Assembly: GCA_016928755.1 (NCBI GenBank)
Contig: JAFGKB010000328.1
Coordinates: forward strand, 1-13,695
Origin: Anaerolineae bacterium
GTDB lineage: Bacteria; Chloroflexota; Anaerolineae; B4-G1; SLSP01
Length of the DNA: 13,695 bases
Direction: 5' to 3'
Positions 7,473-13,695 of this stretch are shown piece by piece (position 1 is the first letter of the stretch; each line of letters opens with the position of its first letter). The notes beneath the pieces were generated by a model. The model worked only from the letters and a program-made list of their open reading frames with translations, made no database searches and had not been told where the DNA came from. The position numbers and the translations under genes are program-made.

Positions 7473-10400
7473 CTATTGGACTTGTTTTTCTGCTTCTAGC
7501 TTCTTAATCATTTCCTCTTTATCAATGTCGATAACAAAGGCATGGTTGTTTTTGCGTACCACGGTACGCACTGAATCCACATAGGGTAGTAATCCGGCAG
7601 CCTTATCCGGCGGCGTGGCCAGGATCACTTGCAACTTGGTATCTACCATAAATTGCAACGCGCTCGCTGTGCGTGCCGTATCCATTTTCCCGAACGCTTC
7701 GTCAAACAAAGCTAACCGGACTGTATCTGAGGGTTGCGGCTGGTTTAGACGGTATGCCTGGGCAAACGAGGCCGCCATCGCTACGTAGAAGGGGGTTGTA
7801 GTCTCGCCGCCGGACTTCTTGGCCTTGATCTTGCTCAATAGCGCCGTGTTGCCATCGGGATAGTGGATGCGAATATCGTAGCGCAGGTAATTGCGATAAT
7901 CTTGTAACTCCTGTAGTTCTGGAATCATCTCATCCCCCGGTGCAGCCGTTAGCCGTTCAAAGAGCAGGTCCCATCCTTCCTGGTGGCGTTGCCGGAAATT
8001 GGATTCAAAAAGCGATGTCCCCAGGATGCTCTGGCTGTCCATAATCATATTATAGACCTGGTGCAATGTCGGCTCCGGCTTGGTGATAAATTCGAACCGC
8101 TCTCCACCAAAGCGCAGGCCGGATAGTGTGGCGTTAAGGTAGCTAAGCTGCTGCCGGGCATCCTCAATCTGTTCCCGGAGGCGGTGGATAAAGTTCTCCA
8201 CCAGTTCTTGCTCTGCCTGGGCGCGCTGCTCGGCGATGTGGGTCTCGTACTCCGGTAATTCAGATTCTACATACCGGTCACGTTCCTTCAGATAACGGTC
8301 TGCGTTATCCTCATTATCATAACCAAACTGATAGGTAAAACTGTAGGCCTGTTTATTCTTTTGCAGATCATCGCGGCTGCGTTGCTCCGCGTTGGCATAG
8401 TCTCTCTCGTAACTACTGGCATTGTTGAGCACGGTTTCCAAGGGTTGTCTTTGGCATCTGCGTTCATACTCTTTTTGGGCGGAGTCCTGTAAATCAAGTT
8501 CCTCTTCTTCAATAAGAAACGCTTCCGCTTCCTGGAGTGCCTGGGCAGCTTGTCGCTCCAGTTCTGGTAGGGTCTGTTGCTGCAAGGTTTCTATATGACC
8601 CCGCAGACTGCCTATCGCCTCGCCCAAGGATTCGACTTGCTGTTCCAACTCCCGTACGCGCATTTGGTGAAGTGCTACTTCGGATTTAAGGGTCTCTACA
8701 GATTGCATATCCAAAGTGTCGTGCTCAGCCTGTAGCTTGGCAATCTCGGTCTCTAACTCTGGTAATTGCCTTAACATAGGGAGTGCGTGCTCCAACTCTA
8801 CATAAACACGCACTTTATCGCGGGTTAATGCCAGGCGTTGCCGCAGTGCCGAGTCCAGGTCTTGTAACCGTCCCAGTTCTTCCGCAATAGTGCCCAGTCG
8901 CTCTTCTCGCTGTTCAATCTGGCGTGGGATAGCGCGATCTCCGATAAACCAGCGCCGGTAGTGGCGTGGGTTAAGATGCCGGCTGGTATAGTTGCGGCGT
9001 ACAAAACAATCGCGGGTGACGGCGGTCCGGTGGTTGCGCAATCCTTCCAAGGTGTCGCATTTCACATAACCACCCATCAACAGGTTAACCAGTGCCTCCG
9101 CTGCCGGGTGTTGGGTTTTGACCTCTTCTGCTAGGGTATTAGAGTGGGGTGTTTGGGCATATTGCAGTAACCGCTCGGTATCAGGAAGCCCAACCCCATA
9201 TAGTTTATCCTTAATCCGCCGTCGCTGGTAGATCTGCATCGCTGCGTCGTAGTGCTCCGGCGGTACCAGTAGGTCAAAACGTGATTGTCCTAAGATGCCT
9301 TCAACCGCATCTTGCCAGGCTTCATCAGGAATATTCAGCACGGTGCAGAGATGGACCACCTCATCGGCCCCTAGACCTAATTCCGCTCTTAACAAGCGCC
9401 GCAGTTGCACAGCTTGGGGTGCGGCTGCCTCATAGCTAACGTCCTGGTCACCGGTGCGGAGTTGGTAAATTTCCCGCTGTAACTGTTCCGCTTCCTCGCG
9501 CAGTTGCCGTGCCTCCTCGGCAACCAATGCCAGTTGTTCGGCGTAGTGGTGGCCCAGGGTTTCCAGGGCACTCTGGGTCTCCCGCACTATATGGGAATCA
9601 AGGTTTCCCTGCTGATCAGTGAAAGTATGCAGTGCTTCCGGTATGGGCCGGTTATCAGTTTCTAACAGGTGACAAAGCTGTTCTATATCCTGGTGCTCCA
9701 ATGTCAGATTCTGGCGCAAGGTCGCGGCTCTTTGTCTGATATCCTGGATTCGCACTTGGGTTTGTTGAATCTCCACCTGTAATTGTTGTGCTCTTTGGGC
9801 TGTGGTGTCGGTGCGTAAGGCAATCTCCGCATCTAACAGCACTTGCCGTGCCCTCTTCAAGTTCTCGTTGGCATCGTCACGGTGTAACGTGTGGCGGCTA
9901 AGGTCTAGCTGTGTCTCGTCGAGTTCCAGCCGGCGTCGTTTCAATTCCGCTAAGTGGGTATCGCTCTGGGCATGTCGTCTCAAATACCCGTTGATAATGC
10001 GCAGCCGTCGCTGGTTGGCCCGTTCCTGGTCTAACTCCTCGATAATGTTCAAGTCCTCGATACGCTGGCGTACATCCGCTGCGAGAGTCTCAAAGTGTCG
10101 CATCGTTTCCAACTGGTCTTGTAGAGTCTTCACATCCACTAGGTTCTCAGATAGCAGGTAGTCATGGACAAATTGCCGGATATCGGTCAGAGGACTAAAA
10201 GCCAGCCCTTTGACAATCTTCTGGGTGAAGGTCTCCTGAAGTTGTCCTAACCGGTTAAGTAGGTGTACCCGGTAATCTTCCAGGCGGGTGAAGAGCTGCG
10301 CCCGCCCGCCAGGTAAGGCGAAATGCTCCATATGGCGGCGAAAGGCCCGGCTGTCGAAGAGTTCTCCTTTGCTTTTGAAGAACCAAGCATCGTTAAGGCG

Positions 10401-10787
10401 GGAACCGTTGATAATAAAGTAGCTAATATCTGGGGAGCGATTGTCCTGGTAAGCATCTATTACCGCACCGTGGACGAAATACCCCCCATCTGGATTTCTG
10501 AATTCCAACGCCACAACCCCTGTGGTATCTTTGCGGATATAGCGTTGTCCTTCAATTCCTAGCTCGCCACGGATATAACTGCTCAGGGTACGTTTGCTGG
10601 CGTCCATTGCTGCGCGATTAAAGCGTACATCTCGTTGCCCGCCCACCAAGGCGAACTGGATAGCGTCGAGAATGGTGGACTTGCCTACGCCGTTCACCCC
10701 AATGAAATAGGTCGTCCCTTGACAGGAAATCGTCTCATTTTCAAATAAGTGCCAGTGAATAAGCCGGATACGGGTTAACTGTTTCAT
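7473..10787 (-). CDS. jetC: Wadjet protein JetC, SMC/MukB-like ATPase
   Basis: A 1104-residue SMC-type ATPase, the DNA loop-extruding motor of Wadjet. Walker A is GVNGVGKST (30-38); the ABC signature is SGGE (992-995) in KIKAKKSGGETTTPFY; Walker B is LALFDEA (D1029, E1030). Long coiled coils run at about 235-445 and 622-930, separated by a globular hinge at about 460-620 containing DEAWQDAVEGILGQSRFDLL, which resembles MukB/JetC hinges and not canonical SMC hinges. The start is supported by GGGAG 7 nt upstream. It lies 18 nt after jetB. The absence of an SbcD-like nuclease nearby and the JetA/B/D neighbours separate it from SbcC and Rad50. Confidence 0.94.
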   Translation of the reverse strand: MKQLTRIRLIHWHLFENETISCQGTTYFIGVNGVGKSTILDAIQFALVGGQRDVRFNRAAMDASKRTLSSYIRGELGIEGQRYIRKDTTGVVALEFRNPDGGYFVHGAVIDAYQDNRSPDISYFIINGSRLNDAWFFKSKGELFDSRAFRRHMEHFALPGGRAQLFTRLEDYRVHLLNRLGQLQETFTQKIVKGLAFSPLTDIRQFVHDYLLSENLVDVKTLQDQLETMRHFETLAADVRQRIEDLNIIEELDQERANQRRLRIINGYLRRHAQSDTHLAELKRRRLELDETQLDLSRHTLHRDDANENLKRARQVLLDAEIALRTDTTAQRAQQLQVEIQQTQVRIQDIRQRAATLRQNLTLEHQDIEQLCHLLETDNRPIPEALHTFTDQQGNLDSHIVRETQSALETLGHHYAEQLALVAEEARQLREEAEQLQREIYQLRTGDQDVSYEAAAPQAVQLRRLLRAELGLGADEVVHLCTVLNIPDEAWQDAVEGILGQSRFDLLVPPEHYDAAMQIYQRRRIKDKLYGVGLPDTERLLQYAQTPHSNTLAEEVKTQHPAAEALVNLLMGGYVKCDTLEGLRNHRTAVTRDCFVRRNYTSRHLNPRHYRRWFIGDRAIPRQIEQREERLGTIAEELGRLQDLDSALRQRLALTRDKVRVYVELEHALPMLRQLPELETEIAKLQAEHDTLDMQSVETLKSEVALHQMRVRELEQQVESLGEAIGSLRGHIETLQQQTLPELERQAAQALQEAEAFLIEEEELDLQDSAQKEYERRCQRQPLETVLNNASSYERDYANAEQRSRDDLQKNKQAYSFTYQFGYDNEDNADRYLKERDRYVESELPEYETHIAEQRAQAEQELVENFIHRLREQIEDARQQLSYLNATLSGLRFGGERFEFITKPEPTLHQVYNMIMDSQSILGTSLFESNFRQRHQEGWDLLFERLTAAPGDEMIPELQELQDYRNYLRYDIRIHYPDGNTALLSKIKAKKSGGETTTPFYVAMAASFAQAYRLNQPQPSDTVRLALFDEAFGKMDTARTASALQFMVDTKLQVILATPPDKAAGLLPYVDSVRTVVRKNNHAFVIDIDKEEMIKKLEAEKQVQ

Positions 10788-10805
10788 TTTTTGACTCCCT
10801 ATACT

Positions 10806-11420
10806 TTAAGAATCTTTCTTTGCCTTATAGCGTCTTACCCACGCGGCCATCTCTGCGACATCTTGCACCGGCAGCAGCATCTTGACAGAGCCACGCAGGC
10901 GAATGCGCGTCTCACTATTTCGCACATCAAGACTTTGACCATCGACTGTATCCACTAGGCCCAGGTTGCGCAGATGGCGCATGATGCCTTCGTATTGTCC
11001 AATCCCCAAATCCCGCTCTTTCCCCGTAATCGTGCGGTATTCCTCGCGTATCTCACCAATGGTTACCACCGGGTCTTTAGCTAGGTTCAGGTGTTCCGCC
11101 TGTTCCTCGTAAAGCTTGCGTAACACGACGATCATCAGTGACTCATCCAACCGGTAACGCTGGCGGCAGTAGCTGAATTCCGAAGTCACCTGGAAAATCC
11201 GGTGGTAGTCATTATGTACTAGGTTAAACCCCACGGCAGCAAACAGCGCTGTAAAAACATCCCTGTGCCGGTAGACAAGGTAGTAATCGTCCTTATCGCT
11301 GTCTTTATCCTGGTAGAGAAAGGTCTCACCCAACAGGCGATTTATAACACGCGGTACTTCTGCACGGGCCTTGTCCGGTAAATTTGTGGACTCTAACAGA
11401 GTCTCAATAGTAAACGCCAT
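10806..11420 (-). CDS. jetB: Wadjet protein JetB, MukE/MksE-like KITE subunit (DUF4194-like)
   Basis: A 204-residue cytoplasmic protein. The family is a tandem winged-helix (KITE) dimer that bridges the JetA kleisin and JetC heads. Seen here: an N-terminal helical segment with NRLLGETFLYQ (27-37), a central FQVTSEFSYCRQRYRLDESLMIVVLRKLYEE like DUF4194/MksE proteins, and a second winged-helix-like part ending IRLRGSVKMLLPVQDVAEMAAW. AGGAG lies 6 nt before the ATG. It is followed by jetC after 18 nt, but separated from jetA by 168 nt holding a dispersed repeat. Identification rests as much on its position between JetA and JetC as on motifs. Confidence 0.88.
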   Translation of the reverse strand: MAFTIETLLESTNLPDKARAEVPRVINRLLGETFLYQDKDSDKDDYYLVYRHRDVFTALFAAVGFNLVHNDYHRIFQVTSEFSYCRQRYRLDESLMIVVLRKLYEEQAEHLNLAKDPVVTIGEIREEYRTITGKERDLGIGQYEGIMRHLRNLGLVDTVDGQSLDVRNSETRIRLRGSVKMLLPVQDVAEMAAWVRRYKAKKDS

Positions 11421-11588
11421 AACAAACTCCTATTTCTGTTATGTTGAGTGACAACCGTAGGACGGTTCAGGTTGGAAAGAAAGTTGAGGTATCTCGCACT
11501 AACCGTCATGCCGAGCGCAGCCGAGGCATCTAGATCCTTCGACAAGCTCAGGGTGACGGGTTTGTTGGTCATGTGTAGTTGAGACATC
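11421..11588. other. Long jetA-jetB intergenic spacer
   Basis: This 168-nt gap contrasts with the 5, 18 and overlapping junctions elsewhere in the operon. It is filled largely by the dispersed palindromic repeat at 11503-11559 and a small AACCG/CGGTT hairpin at 11453-11467. I see no convincing internal promoter on the minus strand. The 64-codon frame across it (11393-11587) is a translation of the repeat, not a gene. Confidence 0.6.
11503..11559. repeat. Dispersed palindromic (REP/MITE-like) repeat between jetA and jetB
   Basis: The outer ends CCGTCATGCCGAGC and GCTCAGGGTGACGG pair over about 12 of 14 positions including one G-T pair, making a long imperfect hairpin around GCATCTAGATCCTTCGACAA. 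The wording (CCTGAGCTTGTCGAAGG on the minus strand, translating to LSLSKDLDASAALGMT) is that of an intergenic repeat family I recall from many environmental bacterial genomes. Only one copy occurs in this window, so copy number is from recollection and not observed. Confidence 0.7.
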
Positions 11589-13025
11589 TCATCTTCCTCT
11601 TTTGATAAGCTGGAACGGTTTAACCGTTACTAATCCTAAATCCACCGGATCTCCCGGCAGGGGTTCAATATCATATTGTACCTCTGGGTGATTGCCATAG
11701 GCGATAGTGTAGATCAGCCAGGGTAAGTCCTCCGGTGTTGCAAACGTATCCGGCGGCAGATCTCCGATATGGAGTGTGCGGTGCCCGTTAAAGAACTGCC
11801 CCACAAAGCTCTGAATCTTCGCCGGTGTGATCGCCTTCCCTACTTGTTGCAATGTCTCGGCATTCAGCGCGTATATGTCTTGTAAGTCAAGCCTTGCGCC
11901 TTCGACTTGGGCGGGGATAAAGGGTGGGCGGTGTACCGGTGGGGTGTAAAAGCTGCGTGCGTCTGGTTCCTTGACCGGCATAGACTGGAAGCGTGTCATC
12001 GCTCCCGGTAGATATTTCACTCCATCTTCCTGTAACGTGGATAGCCCTTTTGCCAGTAGGATAAGCTGGTCTTTAAAATCCCCATCTGTTCCCACCAACT
12101 GGTATTGTATCTGGCGTAGCGAGGTGCGCAGGTATTGGGCATGTCGCCGGTCGATTTCTTCCAGCAAGGGGTCAAGGCTTTCCAGTTGGGTGATGATAAA
12201 GCGCATATAGTGGTTTACCTCATCAACGGCTTGCGCCGGGGAGATGCGGCCCTGGGTCGCCAGTTCGTTGGCCGCATAATCTATCCAGTCTTTATCAAGT
12301 TGCCAATTTTGCAGCCGGGTCACAATATCGCGACGATAGCGGGAGATATGGTCGGAGGTTTTAAGTGCATGGTATGCCGGGCCGAGCACATGGGCGTAGT
12401 CGTCATATTGCATACGCAGTAGCTCCGCCACCGGCATATCCCGTGTTACGCGCTCGGTGTAGCGGCGTATATTCTGATTAAGCTCGTTAAGCCCCCGCAC
12501 CATCTGCCGCACATTCTCATAGCTCTGGGTAAGTGCCAGTGCCGGGGAGAAATCATCGCTCTCATTGGTGAGCAATTGGTGGGCAGTATAAAGCTGCCCG
12601 GTGTACTCGCGGGGCTTCTGCTGCTGGATGGCGCGCATGGCCTCTAATAGGGTAAAAGCGTAATCAGGCAGAATAATGAACTCGGTATAATCTGCTTGCT
12701 GTTCCCGTTCCAGCCAGCCGGCCTCAGCTAACCGGCGTAGCATCCAACCGGCATATTCCAGCGCGTCGCTGAAGTCCGGGGCTACTGTTTCGGCGGCATC
12801 ATCTTCTGCTTCTCCTAGGGCGTCAGCCCCCTCGTGGGTTACATAGTTGACGATGTCCGCTATCACAACTTCGCGGGTGAGGCCGAAGCGGTTAAACTCC
12901 GCCATCTCATAAATCCGCAGCAGTACCGCCATATAGTGTCGCTGTTGGCCGCCTGATCCCAGGACATTGAAGAGATTGAGCGGTAAAATATCGAAGGGAT
13001 TTCTAAGCGTTTCCATTGGGGCCAT
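11589..13025 (-). CDS. jetA: Wadjet protein JetA, MukF-like kleisin subunit
   Basis: A 478-residue protein (475 if it starts at the ATG at 13016). The kleisin links the JetC heads and carries JetB. The N-terminus, NPFDILPLNLFNVLGSGGQQ...VLLRIYE (9-40), followed by a winged-helix-like REVVIADIVNYV and WMLRRLAEAGWLE (94-106), resembles the JetA family of Wadjet types II/III (PF18982-like) and not the DUF3375 JetA of type I; this subtype call is from memory. The middle (about 165-330) is helical, and the C-terminus (about 400-478) is a compact domain (QSFVGQFFNGHRTLHIGDLP). The start overlaps the end of the HTH gene by 14-23 nt in another frame. No strong Shine-Dalgarno precedes 13025; a GGGATGG lies upstream of 13016, so 13016 may be the true start. 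Confidence 0.87.
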   Translation of the reverse strand: MAPMETLRNPFDILPLNLFNVLGSGGQQRHYMAVLLRIYEMAEFNRFGLTREVVIADIVNYVTHEGADALGEAEDDAAETVAPDFSDALEYAGWMLRRLAEAGWLEREQQADYTEFIILPDYAFTLLEAMRAIQQQKPREYTGQLYTAHQLLTNESDDFSPALALTQSYENVRQMVRGLNELNQNIRRYTERVTRDMPVAELLRMQYDDYAHVLGPAYHALKTSDHISRYRRDIVTRLQNWQLDKDWIDYAANELATQGRISPAQAVDEVNHYMRFIITQLESLDPLLEEIDRRHAQYLRTSLRQIQYQLVGTDGDFKDQLILLAKGLSTLQEDGVKYLPGAMTRFQSMPVKEPDARSFYTPPVHRPPFIPAQVEGARLDLQDIYALNAETLQQVGKAITPAKIQSFVGQFFNGHRTLHIGDLPPDTFATPEDLPWLIYTIAYGNHPEVQYDIEPLPGDPVDLGLVTVKPFQLIKRGR

Positions 13026-13242
13026 CCCATATCAAAATATCGCCAATGCTGCATTCCAGGGTGTCGCAGAGCCGGGCTAATGCCTGCAAATCTATATAAC
13101 GCGCGGTGCCGGCATCCAGACGATAGACCAAGTCCTTGGGGACGTCGGCTGTTTGAGCCAGGTAACGCAAGGACCATCGCTCCCCGGTACTAATTTGGCG
13201 TCTGCCTAACAAAACTGTAAGTGTTCCTTTAGTCTTAATCAT
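13003..13242 (-). CDS. XRE/Cro-type HTH regulator heading the Wadjet operon
   Basis: A 79-residue protein with a single HTH domain at about 23-72: WSLRYLAQTADVPKDLVYRLDAG supplies the two HTH helices, and YIDLQALARLCDTLECSIGDIL is the typical C-terminal half of small YozG-like XRE proteins. It begins right at a perfect 13-bp inverted repeat (13242-13271) under a consensus promoter, and its 3' end overlaps the jetA start, so it is the first gene of the jetABCD transcript. The obvious inference is an autorepressor that also sets Wadjet expression. Nothing in it suggests a toxin, and no sensor domain is present. The ATG at 13242 is chosen because its A ends the inverted repeat and AAAGG lies 11 nt upstream; the spacing is long, so translation initiation may be weak or leader-dependent. 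Confidence 0.85.
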   Translation of the reverse strand: MIKTKGTLTVLLGRRQISTGERWSLRYLAQTADVPKDLVYRLDAGTARYIDLQALARLCDTLECSIGDILIWDGPNGNA

Positions 13243-13271
13243 AGGTAATAGAACCTTTGTTCTATTACCTA
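13242..13271. promoter_or_regulatory. Perfect inverted-repeat operator for the HTH-jetABCD promoter
   Basis: TAGGTAATAGAAC (13242-13254) and its exact reverse complement GTTCTATTACCTA (13259-13271) flank CTTT. The site begins at the last base of the -10 hexamer, covers the predicted start near 13264 and ends on the A of the HTH start codon. The predicted transcript would lack part of one arm, so a DNA operator is more likely than an RNA hairpin. Confidence 0.75.
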
Positions 13272-13298
13272 TTATAACGAACTTTGTCGTTTTGTCAA
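13271..13298 (-). promoter_or_regulatory. Consensus sigma-70-type promoter of the HTH-jetABCD operon
   Basis: The minus strand reads TTGACA (13298-13293), 16 bp, TATAAT (13276-13271): both hexamers match consensus fully. A-rich sequence upstream (CCTAAAAAAT) could act as an UP element. Such a strong core next to a perfect palindrome suggests control by repression. Confidence 0.8.
13276..13291. promoter_or_regulatory. Second short dyad within the promoter spacer
   Basis: AACGA (13276-13280) and TCGTT (13287-13291) are reverse complements around ACTTTG and fill almost exactly the -35/-10 spacer. The sequence differs from the downstream operator arms. It could be a second protein site or chance; a 5-bp dyad alone is weak evidence. 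Confidence 0.3.
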
Positions 13299-13379
13299 GA
13301 CATTTAGGGGATTTTTTAGGAAATTCGTCTTATTAGTAGGACATTCCCCACAGGAGATGCCACAAGGGGGTATAAAGCG

Positions 13380-13695
13380 TTATATTTTCCCAAGGATATG
13401 TTGTTTGTACCACTCAACTTCTTTTCTTAAGCCCTCTTCTGGCTTGGTAGTTGGATTGTATCCAAGAATCCGTCTTGCTTTCTCAATATTAGCCCACGTT
13501 CGCATCTGATCTCCGGGTCGTTTAGGCTTGTTAACTATTCGAGCGGATTTCCCGATGATGTCTTCTACAATTTGTATTCCCTCACCGGTCGTCATTGTTG
13601 TATCTATCCCGATATTGAAGATTTCACCGTTGCACTCTTCCAACCTGTCCAGTACGGTTACCAATCCGGCGATAGTATCGTCAACGTAGGTATAA
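13380..13695 (-). CDS. NAD-dependent sugar-nucleotide epimerase/dehydratase (C-terminal fragment, N-terminus beyond window)
   Basis: The open frame enters from the right edge (first full codon at 13694) and stops with TAA at 13380-13382, giving 104 residues. It opens YTYVDDTIAGLVTVLDR, the family's conserved segment in the substrate-binding lobe of extended SDR enzymes (GalE-like), followed by GEIFNIGID and RPGDQMRTWANIEKARRILGYNP, then EEGLRKEVEWYK. RPGD and the ILGYxP...EEGL...WY ending are standard for UDP-glucose/UDP-glucuronate 4-epimerases and dTDP-glucose 4,6-dehydratase relatives. The Rossmann NAD site and the catalytic YxxxK lie outside the window, so the substrate cannot be assigned. 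A TTG at 13664 is an internal codon, not the start. It lies upstream of the Wadjet operon in the same direction, with a 137-nt gap holding that operon's own promoter. Confidence 0.88.
   Translation of the reverse strand, partial: YTYVDDTIAGLVTVLDRLEECNGEIFNIGIDTTMTTGEGIQIVEDIIGKSARIVNKPKRPGDQMRTWANIEKARRILGYNPTTKPEEGLRKEVEWYKQHILGKI

Noticed and set aside
9802..10161. A 119-codon plus-strand open frame opposite jetC
   Set aside because: It is Ser/Arg-rich, antisense to JetC coiled coil, and typical of a shadow frame.
11393..11587. A 64-codon minus-strand open frame between jetA and jetB
   Set aside because: Its sequence (LSLSKDLDASAALGMT) is the translation of the dispersed palindromic repeat, it overlaps jetB, and it has no family features.
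13330..13375. CCCC...GGGG pairing after the epimerase gene as its terminator
   Set aside because: Only four or five pairs with a long loop and no T-run on the minus strand; not enough to call.
1..13695. CRISPR arrays, tRNA or rRNA genes, IS elements or integrase genes
   Set aside because: No regularly spaced repeats, no tRNA/rRNA-like sequence and no transposase or integrase motifs were seen; the window holds no direct evidence of the transfer mechanism for the defence operon.

Overview
The window looks like a chromosomal segment of an environmental bacterium of moderate GC. The gene set (a secreted lamin-tail/DUF11/phospholipase-D-like protein, a GT5 glycogen synthase next to a DUF3536-type GH57 enzyme, and a dispersed palindromic repeat that translates as 'LSLSKDLDASAALGMT') is what I would expect from Chloroflexota such as Anaerolineae. 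That assignment is inference from gene families, not a database result.

Layout. (1) Positions 1-2801, minus strand: the N-terminal 933 residues of a large secreted modular protein that runs off the left edge. (2) 2802-3020: a divergent promoter region. (3) 3021-4478 and 4605-6146, plus strand: glgA (glycogen synthase) and a GH57 alpha-amylase/alpha-mannosidase-like gene, each followed by a terminator-like hairpin. (4) 6150-6195: an 18-bp perfect inverted repeat that closes this plus-strand block and faces a convergent minus-strand operon. (5) 13242 down to 6223, minus strand: a five-gene operon made of a small XRE-type HTH regulator and then jetA-jetB-jetC-jetD, a complete Wadjet (MukBEF-like SMC plus Toprim nuclease) plasmid-defence system. 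(6) 13695-13380, minus strand: the C-terminal part of a sugar-nucleotide epimerase/dehydratase that starts outside the window.

How the parts work together. In the defence operon JetC is the SMC-type ATPase, JetA the MukF-like kleisin, JetB the MukE-like KITE subunit and JetD the Toprim-fold nuclease. Known Wadjet complexes extrude DNA loops and cut small circular DNA. All catalytic motifs visible in JetC (Walker A, signature, Walker B) and JetD (Glu plus DxD) are intact, so the system looks functional.

The most striking non-coding signal is the operon's promoter. It has a perfect TTGACA-16-TATAAT core, immediately followed by a perfect 13-bp inverted repeat with a 4-bp spacer that covers the expected start site and ends on the A of the regulator's start codon. 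A second short dyad fills the -35/-10 spacer. Together with the first gene being an HTH protein whose end overlaps jetA, this suggests an autorepressed, inducible Wadjet operon. A dispersed genomic repeat also sits in the unusually long jetA-jetB gap.
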